Assembly (NCBI GenBank): GCA_041498295.1
Contig: JBGQIB010000002.1
Location: 1-64,000, forward strand
DNA length: 64,000 bases
Source: VGRW01 sp041498295
GTDB taxonomy: Bacteria > Myxococcota_A > UBA9160 > SZUA-336
Reading direction: 5' to 3'
In this document: positions 11,649 to 20,673 of the stretch, piece after piece
How positions within the stretch are numbered: the first letter of the stretch is position 1
How the letters are laid out: the number at the start of each line of letters is the position of its first letter
Program-made: the position numbers and the translations under genes
Notes under the pieces: model-generated
What the model saw: the letters and a program-made list of their open reading frames with translations, nothing else
Told to the model about the DNA's origin: nothing
Databases searched by the model: none

Positions 11649-12581
11649 TTAGCCGCGGCCCTGTCGCGCGAGCGCCGGCTGAAACACGCCCGCTTCGGGC
11701 TGGAGCTCGCGCTCGCTGCCCGGCGTCTCGAGCGTCCAGCAGCTCGGATTCGCGCGGATCTCGGCGACGAGTGCCTGGTGCAACTGATGTCCGCCGCGCA
11801 CGGCCTTCACGTGGCCCTGGAGCGGAACACCGAGCAGCGCGAGGTCGCCGAGCAGGTCGAGCAGCTTGTGGCGCGCGAACTCGTCGCGGAAGCGCAGGCC
11901 TTCCGGATTCAGTACGCGCGTCTCGTCGAGCACGATCGCGTTCGCGAGTGAGCCGCCGCGCGCCAGGCCGATCGCGCGCAGGCGCTGTGTGTCCTTGAGG
12001 AAGCCGAAGGTGCGCGCCGGTGCGATCTCACGCGCAAACACTTCCGGAGAGAGCGCCAATCCATCGATCGTCTGCCGACCGATCGCCGGGTGCGGATAGT
12101 TGATCTCGACCGAGAGCTTCAGCTCGCGCGACGGCACGACGCGCACGTAGCGATTGCCGTCGCGGACTTCGATCGGGCGGCGGATGACGATGCGGCGGCG
12201 CATGCGCGCCTGCGCACGGATTCCGGCCTGCTGAATCAGATAGACGAACGAGGCGGCGCTGCCGTCCATGATCGGCAGCTCGGGGCCCGAGACACCGACC
12301 GTGCAGTTGTCGATGCCCATGCCGCGCAGCGCTGAGACCAGGTGCTCGATCGTCGACAGCCGCGAGTCCTCGTTCCCCAAGGTGGTGGCGAGGGTCGTGT
12401 CGGTCACCCACTCCGCACGCGCCGGGAAGCGGACCGGTTGCTCGCCGTCGTTGCGAACGAACAAGATCCCCGTGCCGGCGGCGGCGGGCTTCAAGGTCAG
12501 ATCGACGGGCTCGCCGGTATGGAGCCCTATTCCGTTGCACCCGACCGTAGTCGCGATCGTCTGCTCAACGCCTCTCAGCAA
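11649..12581 (-). CDS. lpxC: UDP-3-O-acyl-N-acetylglucosamine deacetylase
   Basis: LpxC, the committed zinc-dependent step of lipid A synthesis in the cytoplasm. The zinc ligands are visible as the His of STIEHLVSAL and the His and Asp of HKLLDLLGD. The family signatures GIGLHTGE, GPELPIMDGSA, PARTFGF and the C-terminal GHxxxH-type GGHQLHQALV are all there. I place the start at a TTG at 12581 because a GGGGGG stretch sits about 6 bases upstream, the protein is then 310 residues (family about 305), and a frame-extended TTG at 12653 would lie inside a sigma-54 promoter. The extra N-terminal codons up to 12653 do not resemble LpxC. It is the only lipid A gene in the window and is not next to its usual neighbours. 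Confidence 0.9.
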   Translation of the reverse strand: MLRGVEQTIATTVGCNGIGLHTGEPVDLTLKPAAAGTGILFVRNDGEQPVRFPARAEWVTDTTLATTLGNEDSRLSTIEHLVSALRGMGIDNCTVGVSGPELPIMDGSAASFVYLIQQAGIRAQARMRRRIVIRRPIEVRDGNRYVRVVPSRELKLSVEINYPHPAIGRQTIDGLALSPEVFAREIAPARTFGFLKDTQRLRAIGLARGGSLANAIVLDETRVLNPEGLRFRDEFARHKLLDLLGDLALLGVPLQGHVKAVRGGHQLHQALVAEIRANPSCWTLETPGSERELQPEAGVFQPALARQGRG

Positions 12582-12648
12582 GGCATCCCCCCAAGAACTC
12601 GCTGAAGTGCCATTGAACTGTGATCCCCCCCACGGACGCTGCACTACG

Positions 12649-12665
12649 AGCAACCTGCGTGCCAG
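12649..12665 (-). promoter_or_regulatory. Consensus sigma-54 (-24/-12) promoter in front of lpxC
   Basis: Read on the minus strand the sequence is CTGGCACGCAGGTTGCT: TGGCAC, five bases, TTGC, which matches the sigma-54 consensus (YTGGCACG-N4-TTGCW) without a mismatch. It points toward lpxC, about 70 bases from the start codon I favour. I saw no other perfect match in the window. Enhancer sites for an NtrC-type activator cannot be picked out by eye. Confidence 0.6.
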
Positions 12666-12843
12666 CTGCTCGATTCGGAAGGCTGAATCGGAAGAACTGG
12701 CGAAGTTCTGGATTCATCTTGTGATTTGGCGCACATCGGCAGCATACACGCCGTGGGGACGCCACCGCGTGCGGCCGCATGTCCGCTCGGAAGAGTGACG
12801 TTTCGATTACGCCGTGACCAGGCGATCACGAGCGGACGCCTTT

Positions 12844-15480
12844 TCAGGCGGGGGTTCGGCCGCTCTGCCGGTCGAGCTCGTCGAGCAGATCCTTGGCCGA
12901 CTGGAAGCGCTCCGCGGGCGCCTTCTGGAGGCACTGGAGGATGATCTTGGCGAGGCCTTCCGGGATGTCGGCCTTGATGCTGCGCGGATCGGGCGGGGCC
13001 GTGTGAACGTGGTGGTACGGCACGTTGCCCTTCTGAAAAGGCAGCTCGCCGGTCGTCAGCTCGAACAGCGTGACCCCCAGCGAGTAGAGGTCGGTGCGGT
13101 GGTCCACGTCGCGGCCCAGGGTCTGCTCAGGCGACATGTAGAACGGCGTGCCGGAGATCATGGTGGTCGCGTTGCGGACTTCCTCCATCAGCTTCGCAAG
13201 ACCGAAGTCCATGATCTTCACGTGCTTCTCGGTGGTCCACATCGTGTTCGCAGTCTTGACGTCGCGGTGCACGACCTTGCGCCCGTGCGCGTACTGAAGC
13301 GCCGACGCCATCTGGCGGAGGATGTACACCGCCGCGTTCGCCGAGACCGCCCCGCGCTGGCGCAGGATCTCCTTCAAGGTCGTGCCCTCGACGAGCTCCA
13401 TTGCCATGTAGAAGCCGTGCTCGGATTCGCCGGCGTCGTACACCGTCACGATGTTCGGGTGATTGAGCTGCGCGGCGGCCTTGGCCTCGCGCAAGAAGTT
13501 CTTCAGCGCGTTCGGATTCCCGCGCAGCCCTTCGGGGAGGACTTTGTAGGCGACCTCGCGCTCGAGCACGGAGTCGCGCGCGAGGTAGACCACGCCCATT
13601 CCGCCGCGCCCGAGCTCGCGCACGATCTCGTAGCGCTTCTGCACCGCCGGGATCCCCGAAGGCGACGTCTGCGGCGGCGCAGTCTCCTCGAGCTTCTGCT
13701 GCTTCAGGGACGCCTTGCAGCGCTCGAGGCAGGCCGCGACGTCGCTGAAGTGATAGTCGAAGCTGAGGATGCGCTCGTAGATCTCGATCGCGCCCGGCAG
13801 GTCTTCCTTGCGCTCGTGCGCGCGTGCGAGCTGATAGAACGCATCGACGTTCCCGCGAGTCACCGAGTCCGAGCCGGCCGCCTCCTCGAACTTCTTCACC
13901 GAGAGGCTGTGCATGCCTTTTTCCTGGAACATGCGACCCAGGATCGAGCACGCCTCGCCGTAGCGTGAGTCACTCGCCGGAATCAGCTGCAGCAGGCGGA
14001 TCGCCGAGTCGCTCTCGTTCAGCTCCGCGAACAGCTTGCCGGCCTCGAACGGGCTGCCCGCCTTCTCGAGCATCTGCGCTTGCTTGTCCTTCTTGCCGAC
14101 GGCGCCATAGCAGGTCGCGGCGTCGGCGAACTTCTGGCACTGCGCGAAGGCGTCGGCGGCGGGCTCGAGCTGCTCCGCCGCGCGGAACGCTTCGGCCGCC
14201 GCGGGAAAGTCCATGGCGCGCGCGTAGGCTTCGCCGGCCTCGCCGAAGCGCGCGAGCTTCCGGTACAGATCGCCGGAGGTCGCGTGCTCGCCGGCCTTGT
14301 TCAGATACTCGACGGCCTCGGCGTCCTTGCCCTGGTCGCGGAGAAACTCGCCCATCAGCCGCGCGGCGCCGATCTCGTCGCCGAGGCGCTCGAGCGCCTT
14401 CGAGGCAAGATCGCCGCGTTGCACGCGCAGGAACAGCTCCGCGGCGCGTTTGAAGTTGCCCGTCTGATACGCGATTTTCGCCGCGGGCCCGAACGACTCG
14501 GAGCGCACCAGAAGGTTCTCCGCCTCGTCGAAGCGCTCCAGCTTGGCCAGGATCTCGGCGGCCTTTCTGGCGATGCCGCGCATCTCCTTGGCCTTCTGGT
14601 CACTCTTCGCGCCGGCGACCCCGCCTTCCTCGTTGAACGCCTGAGTCAGGCTCTCGGCCGCGGCCGCCTCCGCTCCGCCTTTCAGGTAGGCCTGCGCGGC
14701 GTGTCGGTGGAAGCCGACCTTCGAGTAGCACTTGCCCGCTTCCTTGAAGTTCTCGGCGCGCTCGAACATCTCGCCGGCGATCGAGAACTTTTCGGCCTCG
14801 AGGTAGCACTGACCCGCCTCTTCGTGCTGCCCGATCTGCGCGAAGACCTTCCCGGCCTGCTCGTGCTTGCCGAGCTTCTTGTAGAGCTCGGCTGCCTCGT
14901 CGAAGCGGTTCTGGTCGTGGCGGATTTCGGCGGCGCGATGGAAGAGCTCGGCGCGCATGAAGACGTCCGCGGCCTCGTCCTTCATGTTGTGCCCGGCGAG
15001 AAACTCGCCGGCGGCCTCGGCGCCCTTGTCCGCTTCGATCTGCGCAGCTTGCTTGAGATACTTCTTGCCCTCTTTGTTCGAGGGCCCGGCCAGCGTTTCT
15101 TCTCGCTCCGCGTGCGCGGACTTCTTCGCGTGAGCGGCGGCTTCAGCCTTGGCGGGCGCTTCCTTGCCGGCCTTTGCAGCGGCCTTCGAGCGAGCCGGCT
15201 TGCGGCGACGTCCGCGCGGCAGGATCGAGTAGATCAGCAACAGCGCGCCGCCCCCGGCCAGGCCGATGTGCACGGGGCGCGCGCGCAGTGACTCGATCTG
15301 ACCCGCGAGCACGTCGCCGAGCACGCCGACCGCCCCGCCCTTCGACGCCTGCAAGCGCAGCTGCGCTCTCAGCTCGGCCGAAACCTTGTCGCCGCCGCGC
15401 TCGATGAGCGCGCCCGCCACTCCCCCGATGATCAAGGGGATGGCGAGGAGAAACGCGAGTATCCGCAGGCCCGTGCGCAC
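12844..15480 (-). CDS. Membrane-anchored TPR protein with C-terminal Ser/Thr kinase
   Basis: An 878-residue protein. Two N-terminal hydrophobic segments (about 7-25 and 71-87) are followed by a Lys/Ala-rich linker, then about 450 residues of short TPR-like repeats (for example FDEAAELYKKLGKHEQAGKVF), then a complete Hanks-type kinase (about 612-870). The kinase has the glycine loop GRGGMGVVY, VAYK, the catalytic HRDVKTAN, DFG and GTPFYMSPEQ, so it should be active. The order is the reverse of most bacterial receptor kinases, which carry the kinase first. The GTG start gives the first membrane segment directly. It lies between lpxC and ruvB on the same strand; a cell-envelope role is possible but not shown. 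Confidence 0.85.
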   Translation of the reverse strand: MRTGLRILAFLLAIPLIIGGVAGALIERGGDKVSAELRAQLRLQASKGGAVGVLGDVLAGQIESLRARPVHIGLAGGGALLLIYSILPRGRRRKPARSKAAAKAGKEAPAKAEAAAHAKKSAHAEREETLAGPSNKEGKKYLKQAAQIEADKGAEAAGEFLAGHNMKDEAADVFMRAELFHRAAEIRHDQNRFDEAAELYKKLGKHEQAGKVFAQIGQHEEAGQCYLEAEKFSIAGEMFERAENFKEAGKCYSKVGFHRHAAQAYLKGGAEAAAAESLTQAFNEEGGVAGAKSDQKAKEMRGIARKAAEILAKLERFDEAENLLVRSESFGPAAKIAYQTGNFKRAAELFLRVQRGDLASKALERLGDEIGAARLMGEFLRDQGKDAEAVEYLNKAGEHATSGDLYRKLARFGEAGEAYARAMDFPAAAEAFRAAEQLEPAADAFAQCQKFADAATCYGAVGKKDKQAQMLEKAGSPFEAGKLFAELNESDSAIRLLQLIPASDSRYGEACSILGRMFQEKGMHSLSVKKFEEAAGSDSVTRGNVDAFYQLARAHERKEDLPGAIEIYERILSFDYHFSDVAACLERCKASLKQQKLEETAPPQTSPSGIPAVQKRYEIVRELGRGGMGVVYLARDSVLEREVAYKVLPEGLRGNPNALKNFLREAKAAAQLNHPNIVTVYDAGESEHGFYMAMELVEGTTLKEILRQRGAVSANAAVYILRQMASALQYAHGRKVVHRDVKTANTMWTTEKHVKIMDFGLAKLMEEVRNATTMISGTPFYMSPEQTLGRDVDHRTDLYSLGVTLFELTTGELPFQKGNVPYHHVHTAPPDPRSIKADIPEGLAKIILQCLQKAPAERFQSAKDLLDELDRQSGRTPA

Positions 15481-15575
15481 CCGCTAGAGATCGTCCGGAG
15501 CTCGAGTCTCGTTGAGCGCGCGCGTGCGCAGCCCGACGGCGAGCGCGGCGCGGCTGACGCGCCTGAGCACGCGTG

Positions 15576-16631
15576 TCAGAGCAGCTTGTCTTGTCGGTGA
15601 GAAGCGGCGTGCGACTCTGCGCCCGGCGTCACACCGAAGTGTCGGTATGCGCGCTCTGTCGCCACCCGCCCGCGCGGCGTGCGATCGAGATAGCCCTCCT
15701 GAATCAGAAACGGCTCGTAGATGTCCTCGATCGTGCCGCGGTCCTCGCCGATCGCCGCGGCGAGCGTATCCAAACCGACCGGACCGCCACCGTACTTCTC
15801 GATCAGCGCGCGCAGCAGCTGCCGGTCCATGCGATCGAAGCCCGCCTCGTCGACCTCGAGCCGACCCAGCGCGAAGCGCGCCAGCTCGAGCGTGACCGTG
15901 CGCGAGCCGTCGACCTCGGCGAAGTCGCGCACGCGGCGCAGGAGCCGGTTCGAGATGCGCGGCGTGCCGCGCGAGCGCGTCGCGATCTCCGCCGCGCCGT
16001 CGGGGGCGAGCTCGATGCCGAGAATGCGCGCGCTGCGCGCGAGGATGCGCTCGAGATCGGCCGACGGGTAGTAGTCGAGGCGCGCGATCACGCCGAAGCG
16101 ATCGCGCAGCGGCGACGTGAGTAGACCGGCGCGCGTGGTCGCGCCGATCAGCGTGAAGCGCGGCAGCTCGATCTTCACCGTCTGCGCGCTCGGCCCCTGC
16201 CCGATCACGAGGTCGAGCTTGCCGTCCTCCATCGCGGGATAGAGGATCTCTTCGACGACGGGGCTGAGTCGGTGGATCTCGTCGATGAACAGCACCGCGC
16301 CCGGCTCGAGGTTCGTGAGGATCGCCGCGAGGTCGCCGGCGCGTTCGATCACCGGCCCGGCAGTGACTCGCAGCGGCGCCCCCATCTCGCGCGCCACGAC
16401 GTGCGCGAGCGCCGTCTTGCCGAGGCCGGGGGGGCCGTAGAAGAGCACGTGGTCGAGCGGCTCGCCGCGCTCGCGCGCCGCGCGGATGAACACGCGCAGG
16501 TTCTCGCGCAGCCCGTCCTGCCCGACGAACTCGTCGAGCGAGCCGGGGCGGAGCTTCTCCTCGACGCCCCGGTCGAGGTCGGCCGAGTCTCCGCGCAGCG
16601 CCTCGCCGCGGCGCTCATCCGACTGCGGCAC
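15576..16631 (-). CDS. ruvB: Holliday junction branch-migration helicase RuvB
   Basis: A complete 351-residue AAA+ motor of the RuvABC resolvasome. The N terminus has the family phrase LRPGSLDEFVGQ, then Walker A GPPGLGKT, Walker B FIDEIHRL, sensor 1 IGATTRAG, the arginine finger region SPLRDRFG, and the C-terminal winged helix with GYLDRTPRGRVAT. It hydrolyses ATP to drive branch migration on RuvA-bound junctions. The GTG start overlaps the end of ruvA by 17 bases. The order on the minus strand is ruvC-ruvA-ruvB, with yebC upstream, the arrangement found in many proteobacteria. The C-terminal tail after the winged helix (about 20 residues) is not conserved. Confidence 0.95.
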   Translation of the reverse strand: MPQSDERRGEALRGDSADLDRGVEEKLRPGSLDEFVGQDGLRENLRVFIRAARERGEPLDHVLFYGPPGLGKTALAHVVAREMGAPLRVTAGPVIERAGDLAAILTNLEPGAVLFIDEIHRLSPVVEEILYPAMEDGKLDLVIGQGPSAQTVKIELPRFTLIGATTRAGLLTSPLRDRFGVIARLDYYPSADLERILARSARILGIELAPDGAAEIATRSRGTPRISNRLLRRVRDFAEVDGSRTVTLELARFALGRLEVDEAGFDRMDRQLLRALIEKYGGGPVGLDTLAAAIGEDRGTIEDIYEPFLIQEGYLDRTPRGRVATERAYRHFGVTPGAESHAASHRQDKLL

Positions 16632-17208
16632 GCAGCGCCTCCTTGATCAGTGACTCGAGCGCCGGCGACTCGGGCAGAGACTCGAGCGCGCGGCGCACCG
16701 CCTTCTCCGCGTGTGCGCGCGGATAGCCGAGGTTCACGAGCGCGCTCTCCGCGGACGCCGACGCGTCGTCGCGCGGCGCGCTCGCGGACTCGGCGGAGAC
16801 CTCGATGGCGCCAACCCGATCGCGCAGCTCGACGACGATCCGCTCGGCCGTCTTCTTGCCGACGCCGGGAATGCCGACGAGCGCCGCGAGATTCCCCGCG
16901 CGCAGCGCCGCGACCAGCTTCTCGACCGGCAGCCCCGACAGGATCGCGAGCGCGAGCTTCGGCCCGACGCCGCTCGCGCCAATCAGGAGCCGAAACAGCG
17001 AGCGCTCGAGCTCCGTGCCGAAGCCGAACAAGTGGAACGCATCCTCGCGCACGTGCGTGTGCACGCGCAGGCGCACCAGCTTCCCCTCGTCGGGCAGCTC
17101 GAAGAACGTCGACAGGGGCACGCGCAGCTCGTAGCCGACGCCGTGCACGTCGAGCACCACCGCATCGGGGTTCTTCTCCGCGAGCACGCCCTCGAGCCGC
17201 GCGATCAT
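16615..17208 (-). CDS. ruvA: Holliday junction-binding protein RuvA
   Basis: A 197-residue RuvA. Domain I is an OB fold beginning MIARLEGVLAEK; domain II has two helix-hairpin-helix motifs, seen as ASGVGPKLALAILSGLP and IPGVGKKTAERIVVELRD; domain III is the C-terminal flexible helix bundle that contacts RuvB (SALVNLGYPRAHAEKAVRRAL). It forms the tetramer that holds the four-way junction open and recruits RuvB. Its ATG overlaps the ruvC stop (ATGA) and its end overlaps ruvB, so all three are translationally coupled. Confidence 0.95.
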   Translation of the reverse strand: MIARLEGVLAEKNPDAVVLDVHGVGYELRVPLSTFFELPDEGKLVRLRVHTHVREDAFHLFGFGTELERSLFRLLIGASGVGPKLALAILSGLPVEKLVAALRAGNLAALVGIPGVGKKTAERIVVELRDRVGAIEVSAESASAPRDDASASAESALVNLGYPRAHAEKAVRRALESLPESPALESLIKEALRAAVG

Positions 17209-17714
17209 AGGCGCCGCTCCGCTTCGAGCGCGCGCCGCGTGTGCGCCAGCGCGCGCCGCGAGAGCCCGTGACAGACGGCGACCGCGAGCGCATCCGCTTC
17301 GTCGCTCGCGGGCGCAGCCGCAAGGCCAAGCAGCCGCTGCACCATGCGCATCACCTGCAACTTCTCCGCGCGCCCGTAGCCAGTCACTGCGACCTTCACC
17401 TGCGCCGGCGTGTACTCACCGGTCTCGAGCCCCGCGCATGCGCACGCCGCGAGCGCCACGCCCCGCGCGTGACCGAGCACGAGCGCGGAACGCACGTTCT
17501 TCGCGCTGAACACCGATTCGAGGGCCGCGGCTTCCGGCGCGAGCTCCGCGATCGCGCGCTCGAGCTCGCGCTGCAGATACGCGAGCCGCTCGCCGAGCGT
17601 GTCTCCACGCGCGCGAATCGTGCCACCGCCCAGCCGCCGCAGCGAGCTGCCCTCGACGGACACGACGCCGTAGCCCGTGGCGTTGGAACCCGGATCGATT
17701 CCCAGGATCCGCAC
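17205..17714 (-). CDS. ruvC: Holliday junction resolvase RuvC
   Basis: The junction endonuclease. The acidic active-site residues are seen in ILGIDPGSNATGYG (Asp), ALESVFSAKN (Glu) and ASDEADALAVAVCH (Asp pair). I choose the GTG at 17714 (VRILGIDPGS) because RuvC proteins begin two to four residues before LGIDPG and because GGGGGG lies a few bases upstream; an in-frame ATG at 17786 would add 24 residues with no family support. At about 169 residues it is the normal length. It is followed by ruvA with a 4-base overlap. Confidence 0.92.
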   Translation of the reverse strand: MRILGIDPGSNATGYGVVSVEGSSLRRLGGGTIRARGDTLGERLAYLQRELERAIAELAPEAAALESVFSAKNVRSALVLGHARGVALAACACAGLETGEYTPAQVKVAVTGYGRAEKLQVMRMVQRLLGLAAAPASDEADALAVAVCHGLSRRALAHTRRALEAERRL

Positions 17715-17802
17715 CCGACCCCCCGGTCGACTGACGACCGTCGCCGAGTGTACCGCAGACATGCGTGCAGGCGAGCTAGCGCGCAAGCGGAACGCGAAGC
17801 GT

Positions 17803-17833
17803 GAAGCGCGCAGTGAGGCGAAGCCGAACGAAG
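17803..17833 (+). repeat. Dispersed 31-bp repeat, copy A
   Basis: Core GAAGCGCGCAGTGAGGCG followed by WAGCCGAACGAAG. Copy B at 28361-28391 differs at one base; a weaker inverted copy lies at 22880-22907. This copy sits between yebC and ruvC, next to a short perfect hairpin. Confidence 0.7.
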
Positions 17834-17840
17834 AGCGGGT

Positions 17841-17859
17841 GGCCGAGCTTCGCTCGGCC
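17841..17859. repeat. Perfect 8-bp hairpin between yebC and ruvC
   Basis: GGCCGAGC, TTC, GCTCGGCC. It lies just past the yebC stop (17868) on the transcribed strand. There is no T run after it, so it is not a typical intrinsic terminator; it is probably part of the repeat unit that includes copy A. Confidence 0.6.
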
Positions 17860-17867
17860 GGCCCCCG

Positions 17868-18623
17868 CTACGGGTTAGAGGACATGCTTTGCATGTCCTC
17901 GTCAGACATCTCGAAGTTCGAAAATACTTCTGACACATCCTCGAGCTCGTCGAGCGCTTCGTAAAGCTTCAGCATCTGCTCCGCGTTCTTCCCCGAGAGC
18001 TTGACCGTCGAGCTGGGAACCATCGCGAGCTTCGCGCTCGCGGCGGTGAACAACTTCGCCTCGAGGGCCTCCTTCACCGCGGCAAAGTCCTCGATGGCCG
18101 TCTGGACCGTGAGCGTCTCACTGTCCTCGACGATGTCCTTCGCGTTTGCCTCGATCGCCGCTTCCATGAGCAGGTCGGCGTCGACGCCAGCGCGGTCGAA
18201 CTCGAGCACGCCGAGCCGTTCGAACATGAACGCCACGCAGCCGGTCGCTCCGAGGTTCCCGGCGAAACGGCTGAAGATGTTGCGGACCTCGGCGCCGGTG
18301 CGGTGGCGGTTGTCGGTGGTGGCGTCGACGATCACTGCGGCGCCGCCGGGGCCGTAGCCCTCGTAGCGAACCTCTTCGTAGTTCTCGCCGGCGAGCTCGC
18401 CGGTCCCCTTCTTGATGGCGCGCTCGATGTTGTCGCGCGGCATGTTGACGCTGCGCGCCTTCAGCATCGCGAGGCGCAAGCGCGGATTCGCGTTCGGGTC
18501 CCCGCCGCCGATCCCCGCGGCGATGCTGATCTCGCGGATGACCTGCGTGAAGATCTTGCCGCGCTTGGCGTCAGCGGCGCCTTTCTTCCGCTTGATCGTC
18601 GCCCATTTCGAGTGACCGGACAT
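17868..18623 (-). CDS. yebC: YebC/PmpR-family protein
   Basis: A 251-residue YebC-family protein (cytoplasmic; members act as transcription regulators or as translation factors for difficult peptide motifs). The start is fixed by MSGHSKWATIKRKKGAADAKRG, the invariant N terminus, with AGGAGG correctly spaced in front; an upstream in-frame ATG is not needed. Other family phrases are NIERAIKKG, YEGYGPGG and NLGATGCVAFMF. The last dozen residues, rich in Ser, Asp and Met, extend past the family end. It heads the yebC-ruvCAB group, but about 150 bases with a repeat separate it from ruvC. Confidence 0.93.
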   Translation of the reverse strand: MSGHSKWATIKRKKGAADAKRGKIFTQVIREISIAAGIGGGDPNANPRLRLAMLKARSVNMPRDNIERAIKKGTGELAGENYEEVRYEGYGPGGAAVIVDATTDNRHRTGAEVRNIFSRFAGNLGATGCVAFMFERLGVLEFDRAGVDADLLMEAAIEANAKDIVEDSETLTVQTAIEDFAAVKEALEAKLFTAASAKLAMVPSSTVKLSGKNAEQMLKLYEALDELEDVSEVFSNFEMSDEDMQSMSSNP

Positions 18624-18789
18624 TCGCGCGCCTCCTGGGGAATCGGCGAGGGCCTCGGGGATAACACCGTGCCCTGAGCGGGTCAATCGCTTCAGTCGGC
18701 TCGGTGGGCTTGCCGATGAAATGCGCACGGTCGCGTGGGACCGGCGGAGCGCGGGTAGGTGCCCGCGCGATCATGGGTCGGAGACTTGA

Positions 18790-20658
18790 ATGAGCAAGGA
18801 CGTCACGATCGGCATCGATCTCGGCACGAGCAACTCGTGCGTCTGCGCGATGCTCGACGGGAAGCCGACAGTGCTCGGCAACAAGAAGGGCGAACGCGTC
18901 ATCGCGTCCGTCGTCGCCTTCCATGAAGGCGGCAAAATCGAGGTCGGGAACAGCGCCAAGGCGCGCATCATCCTCGACCCCAAGCACACCGTCTCATCCG
19001 CCAAGCGCTTGATCGGCCGCTACTTCTTCAGCGAAGAAGTCCGCAAGGCGCGCGCGGTCTGCAAGTACGAGATCGTGCCCGGCGAGAACCACGGCGTCCG
19101 CATTAAGATCCGCGAAGAGGAGTTCTCGCTGCCCGAGATCTCCGCGTTCGTGCTGAAAGAGATGAAGGCGATCGCGGAAGGCGCGCTGGGTCGCCCCGTC
19201 TCGGGGGCGGTGATCACCGTGCCCGCCTACTTCAACGACAACCAGCGCCAGGCGACGAAGGACGCGGGCCGCATCGCCGGCCTCGAGGTCCTGCGCATCC
19301 TGAACGAGCCGACCGCGGCGGCGCTGTCCTACGGCTACGGCAAGGATCTGCGCCAGAAGGTCGCGATCTACGACCTCGGCGGCGGCACGTTCGACGTCTC
19401 GATCCTCGAGATCGGGAAGGACGTCTTCGAGGTGCTCGCCACCGCCGGCGACACGTATCTGGGCGGCGACGACTTCGACGACCGCGTGATCGACCTGCTC
19501 GCGGACAAGGTCCAGGCCGAGCACGGCGTGAACGTGCGCACCGATCCCTACTCCTACGCGAAGCTGCGTATGGCGGCGGAGGCTGCGAAGATCGAGCTCG
19601 CCGAGCGCGAGGAGTCCCACATCTCGATTCCCGATCTCGCCCAGCACGAGGGGAAGTCGATCGGGGTGCAGTACCGGCTCACGCGCAAGGACTTCGACAA
19701 GCTGATCCGCGACCTCATCCTGCGCACCTTCAAGGTGTGCGACGAAGCGCTGCAGCAGGCGAGCCTGACCACGCGCGACTTGAACGGCGTGATCCTCGTC
19801 GGTGGCCCCACGCGCCTGCCGTCGATTCGGAACGCGGTGCGCGACTACTTCCAGCGCGAGCCCGAGATCGACATCAACCCCGACGAAGTCGTCGCGATGG
19901 GCGCGGCCATCCACGCCGCCTCGCTCGCCGCGCCCGAAGCGGGCAGTTATCTGCTCGACGTCACTCCGCTCACTCTGCGCATGGGCATCGCGGGCGGGCT
20001 CTCCGAGCCGATCATCGAGCGCAACAGTCCGGTGCCGATCGATCACATGCGCGTCTTCACCACCGTGCGCGATCACCAACAGACGATCGCCGTGCGTATC
20101 TACCAGGGCGAGTCACGCCAGGCCGAGGGAAACACGCTGCTCGGCGAATTCGAGTTCTCCGGCTTCGCGCCCGGACCGCGCGGCGAGGTGAAAATCGAGG
20201 TCACGTTCTCGATCAGCACCGAGGGCATCGTGAAGGTGCAGGCACGCGACCCGAAGACCGGCGCCGAGGCCTCGACGACGGTGTCGATGTCGAGCGGTCT
20301 CTCCGAGGATCAAATCCAATCGATCATCGCGAAGGGCCGCACGGGCGACGTGGCGGCCGCCGCGCCGAGACCGAAGCGTGCCGGTATCGACAACGCGCCC
20401 GAACCGCTCGCCGCGCTCGAGGAGGCCGACGACGGCCTGCTCGACCTGCCAGCGCTCGAAGCGGACGTGCAGGAACTGAGCGAGAAGCCCGACGCCGAGC
20501 AGCCACTCTTCGGCCGCGTCGACGGCGACCTCGGCGACGAGCCGCTGGAGCCGACTCGTGACTCGCCCCCACTCGGCGGCACGCGCGTGATCGAGCTCGA
20601 CGAGACCGCGGAGGAAGCGGAGATCGAGGACGACGACCTGGTCCTCGGCGACGACTGA
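18790..20658 (+). CDS. DnaK-like Hsp70 with an acidic tail in place of the lid
   Basis: A 622-residue Hsp70. The ATPase domain is complete: GIDLGTSNSCV, VITVPAYFND, NEPTAAALSYG, DLGGGTFDVSILE and VGGPTRLPSI. The interdomain linker and the start of the beta substrate-binding domain are present (LLDVTPLTLRMGIAGG, then QGESRQAEGNTLLGEFEFSG). After about residue 500 the helical lid of ordinary DnaK is missing and is replaced by about 120 residues rich in Glu, Asp, Pro and Ala, ending IEDDDLVLGDD. The gene is followed 15 bases later by a J-domain protein, not by grpE/dnaJ, so this is an accessory chaperone. No CIRCE element is visible. Start ATG with GGAGA upstream. Confidence 0.88.
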   Translation: MSKDVTIGIDLGTSNSCVCAMLDGKPTVLGNKKGERVIASVVAFHEGGKIEVGNSAKARIILDPKHTVSSAKRLIGRYFFSEEVRKARAVCKYEIVPGENHGVRIKIREEEFSLPEISAFVLKEMKAIAEGALGRPVSGAVITVPAYFNDNQRQATKDAGRIAGLEVLRILNEPTAAALSYGYGKDLRQKVAIYDLGGGTFDVSILEIGKDVFEVLATAGDTYLGGDDFDDRVIDLLADKVQAEHGVNVRTDPYSYAKLRMAAEAAKIELAEREESHISIPDLAQHEGKSIGVQYRLTRKDFDKLIRDLILRTFKVCDEALQQASLTTRDLNGVILVGGPTRLPSIRNAVRDYFQREPEIDINPDEVVAMGAAIHAASLAAPEAGSYLLDVTPLTLRMGIAGGLSEPIIERNSPVPIDHMRVFTTVRDHQQTIAVRIYQGESRQAEGNTLLGEFEFSGFAPGPRGEVKIEVTFSISTEGIVKVQARDPKTGAEASTTVSMSSGLSEDQIQSIIAKGRTGDVAAAAPRPKRAGIDNAPEPLAALEEADDGLLDLPALEADVQELSEKPDAEQPLFGRVDGDLGDEPLEPTRDSPPLGGTRVIELDETAEEAEIEDDDLVLGDD

Positions 20659-20673
20659 CCGAGGAGCGCGAGA

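Noticed and set aside
17841..17859. Intrinsic terminator after yebC
   Set aside because: Good stem but no T run on the transcribed strand.
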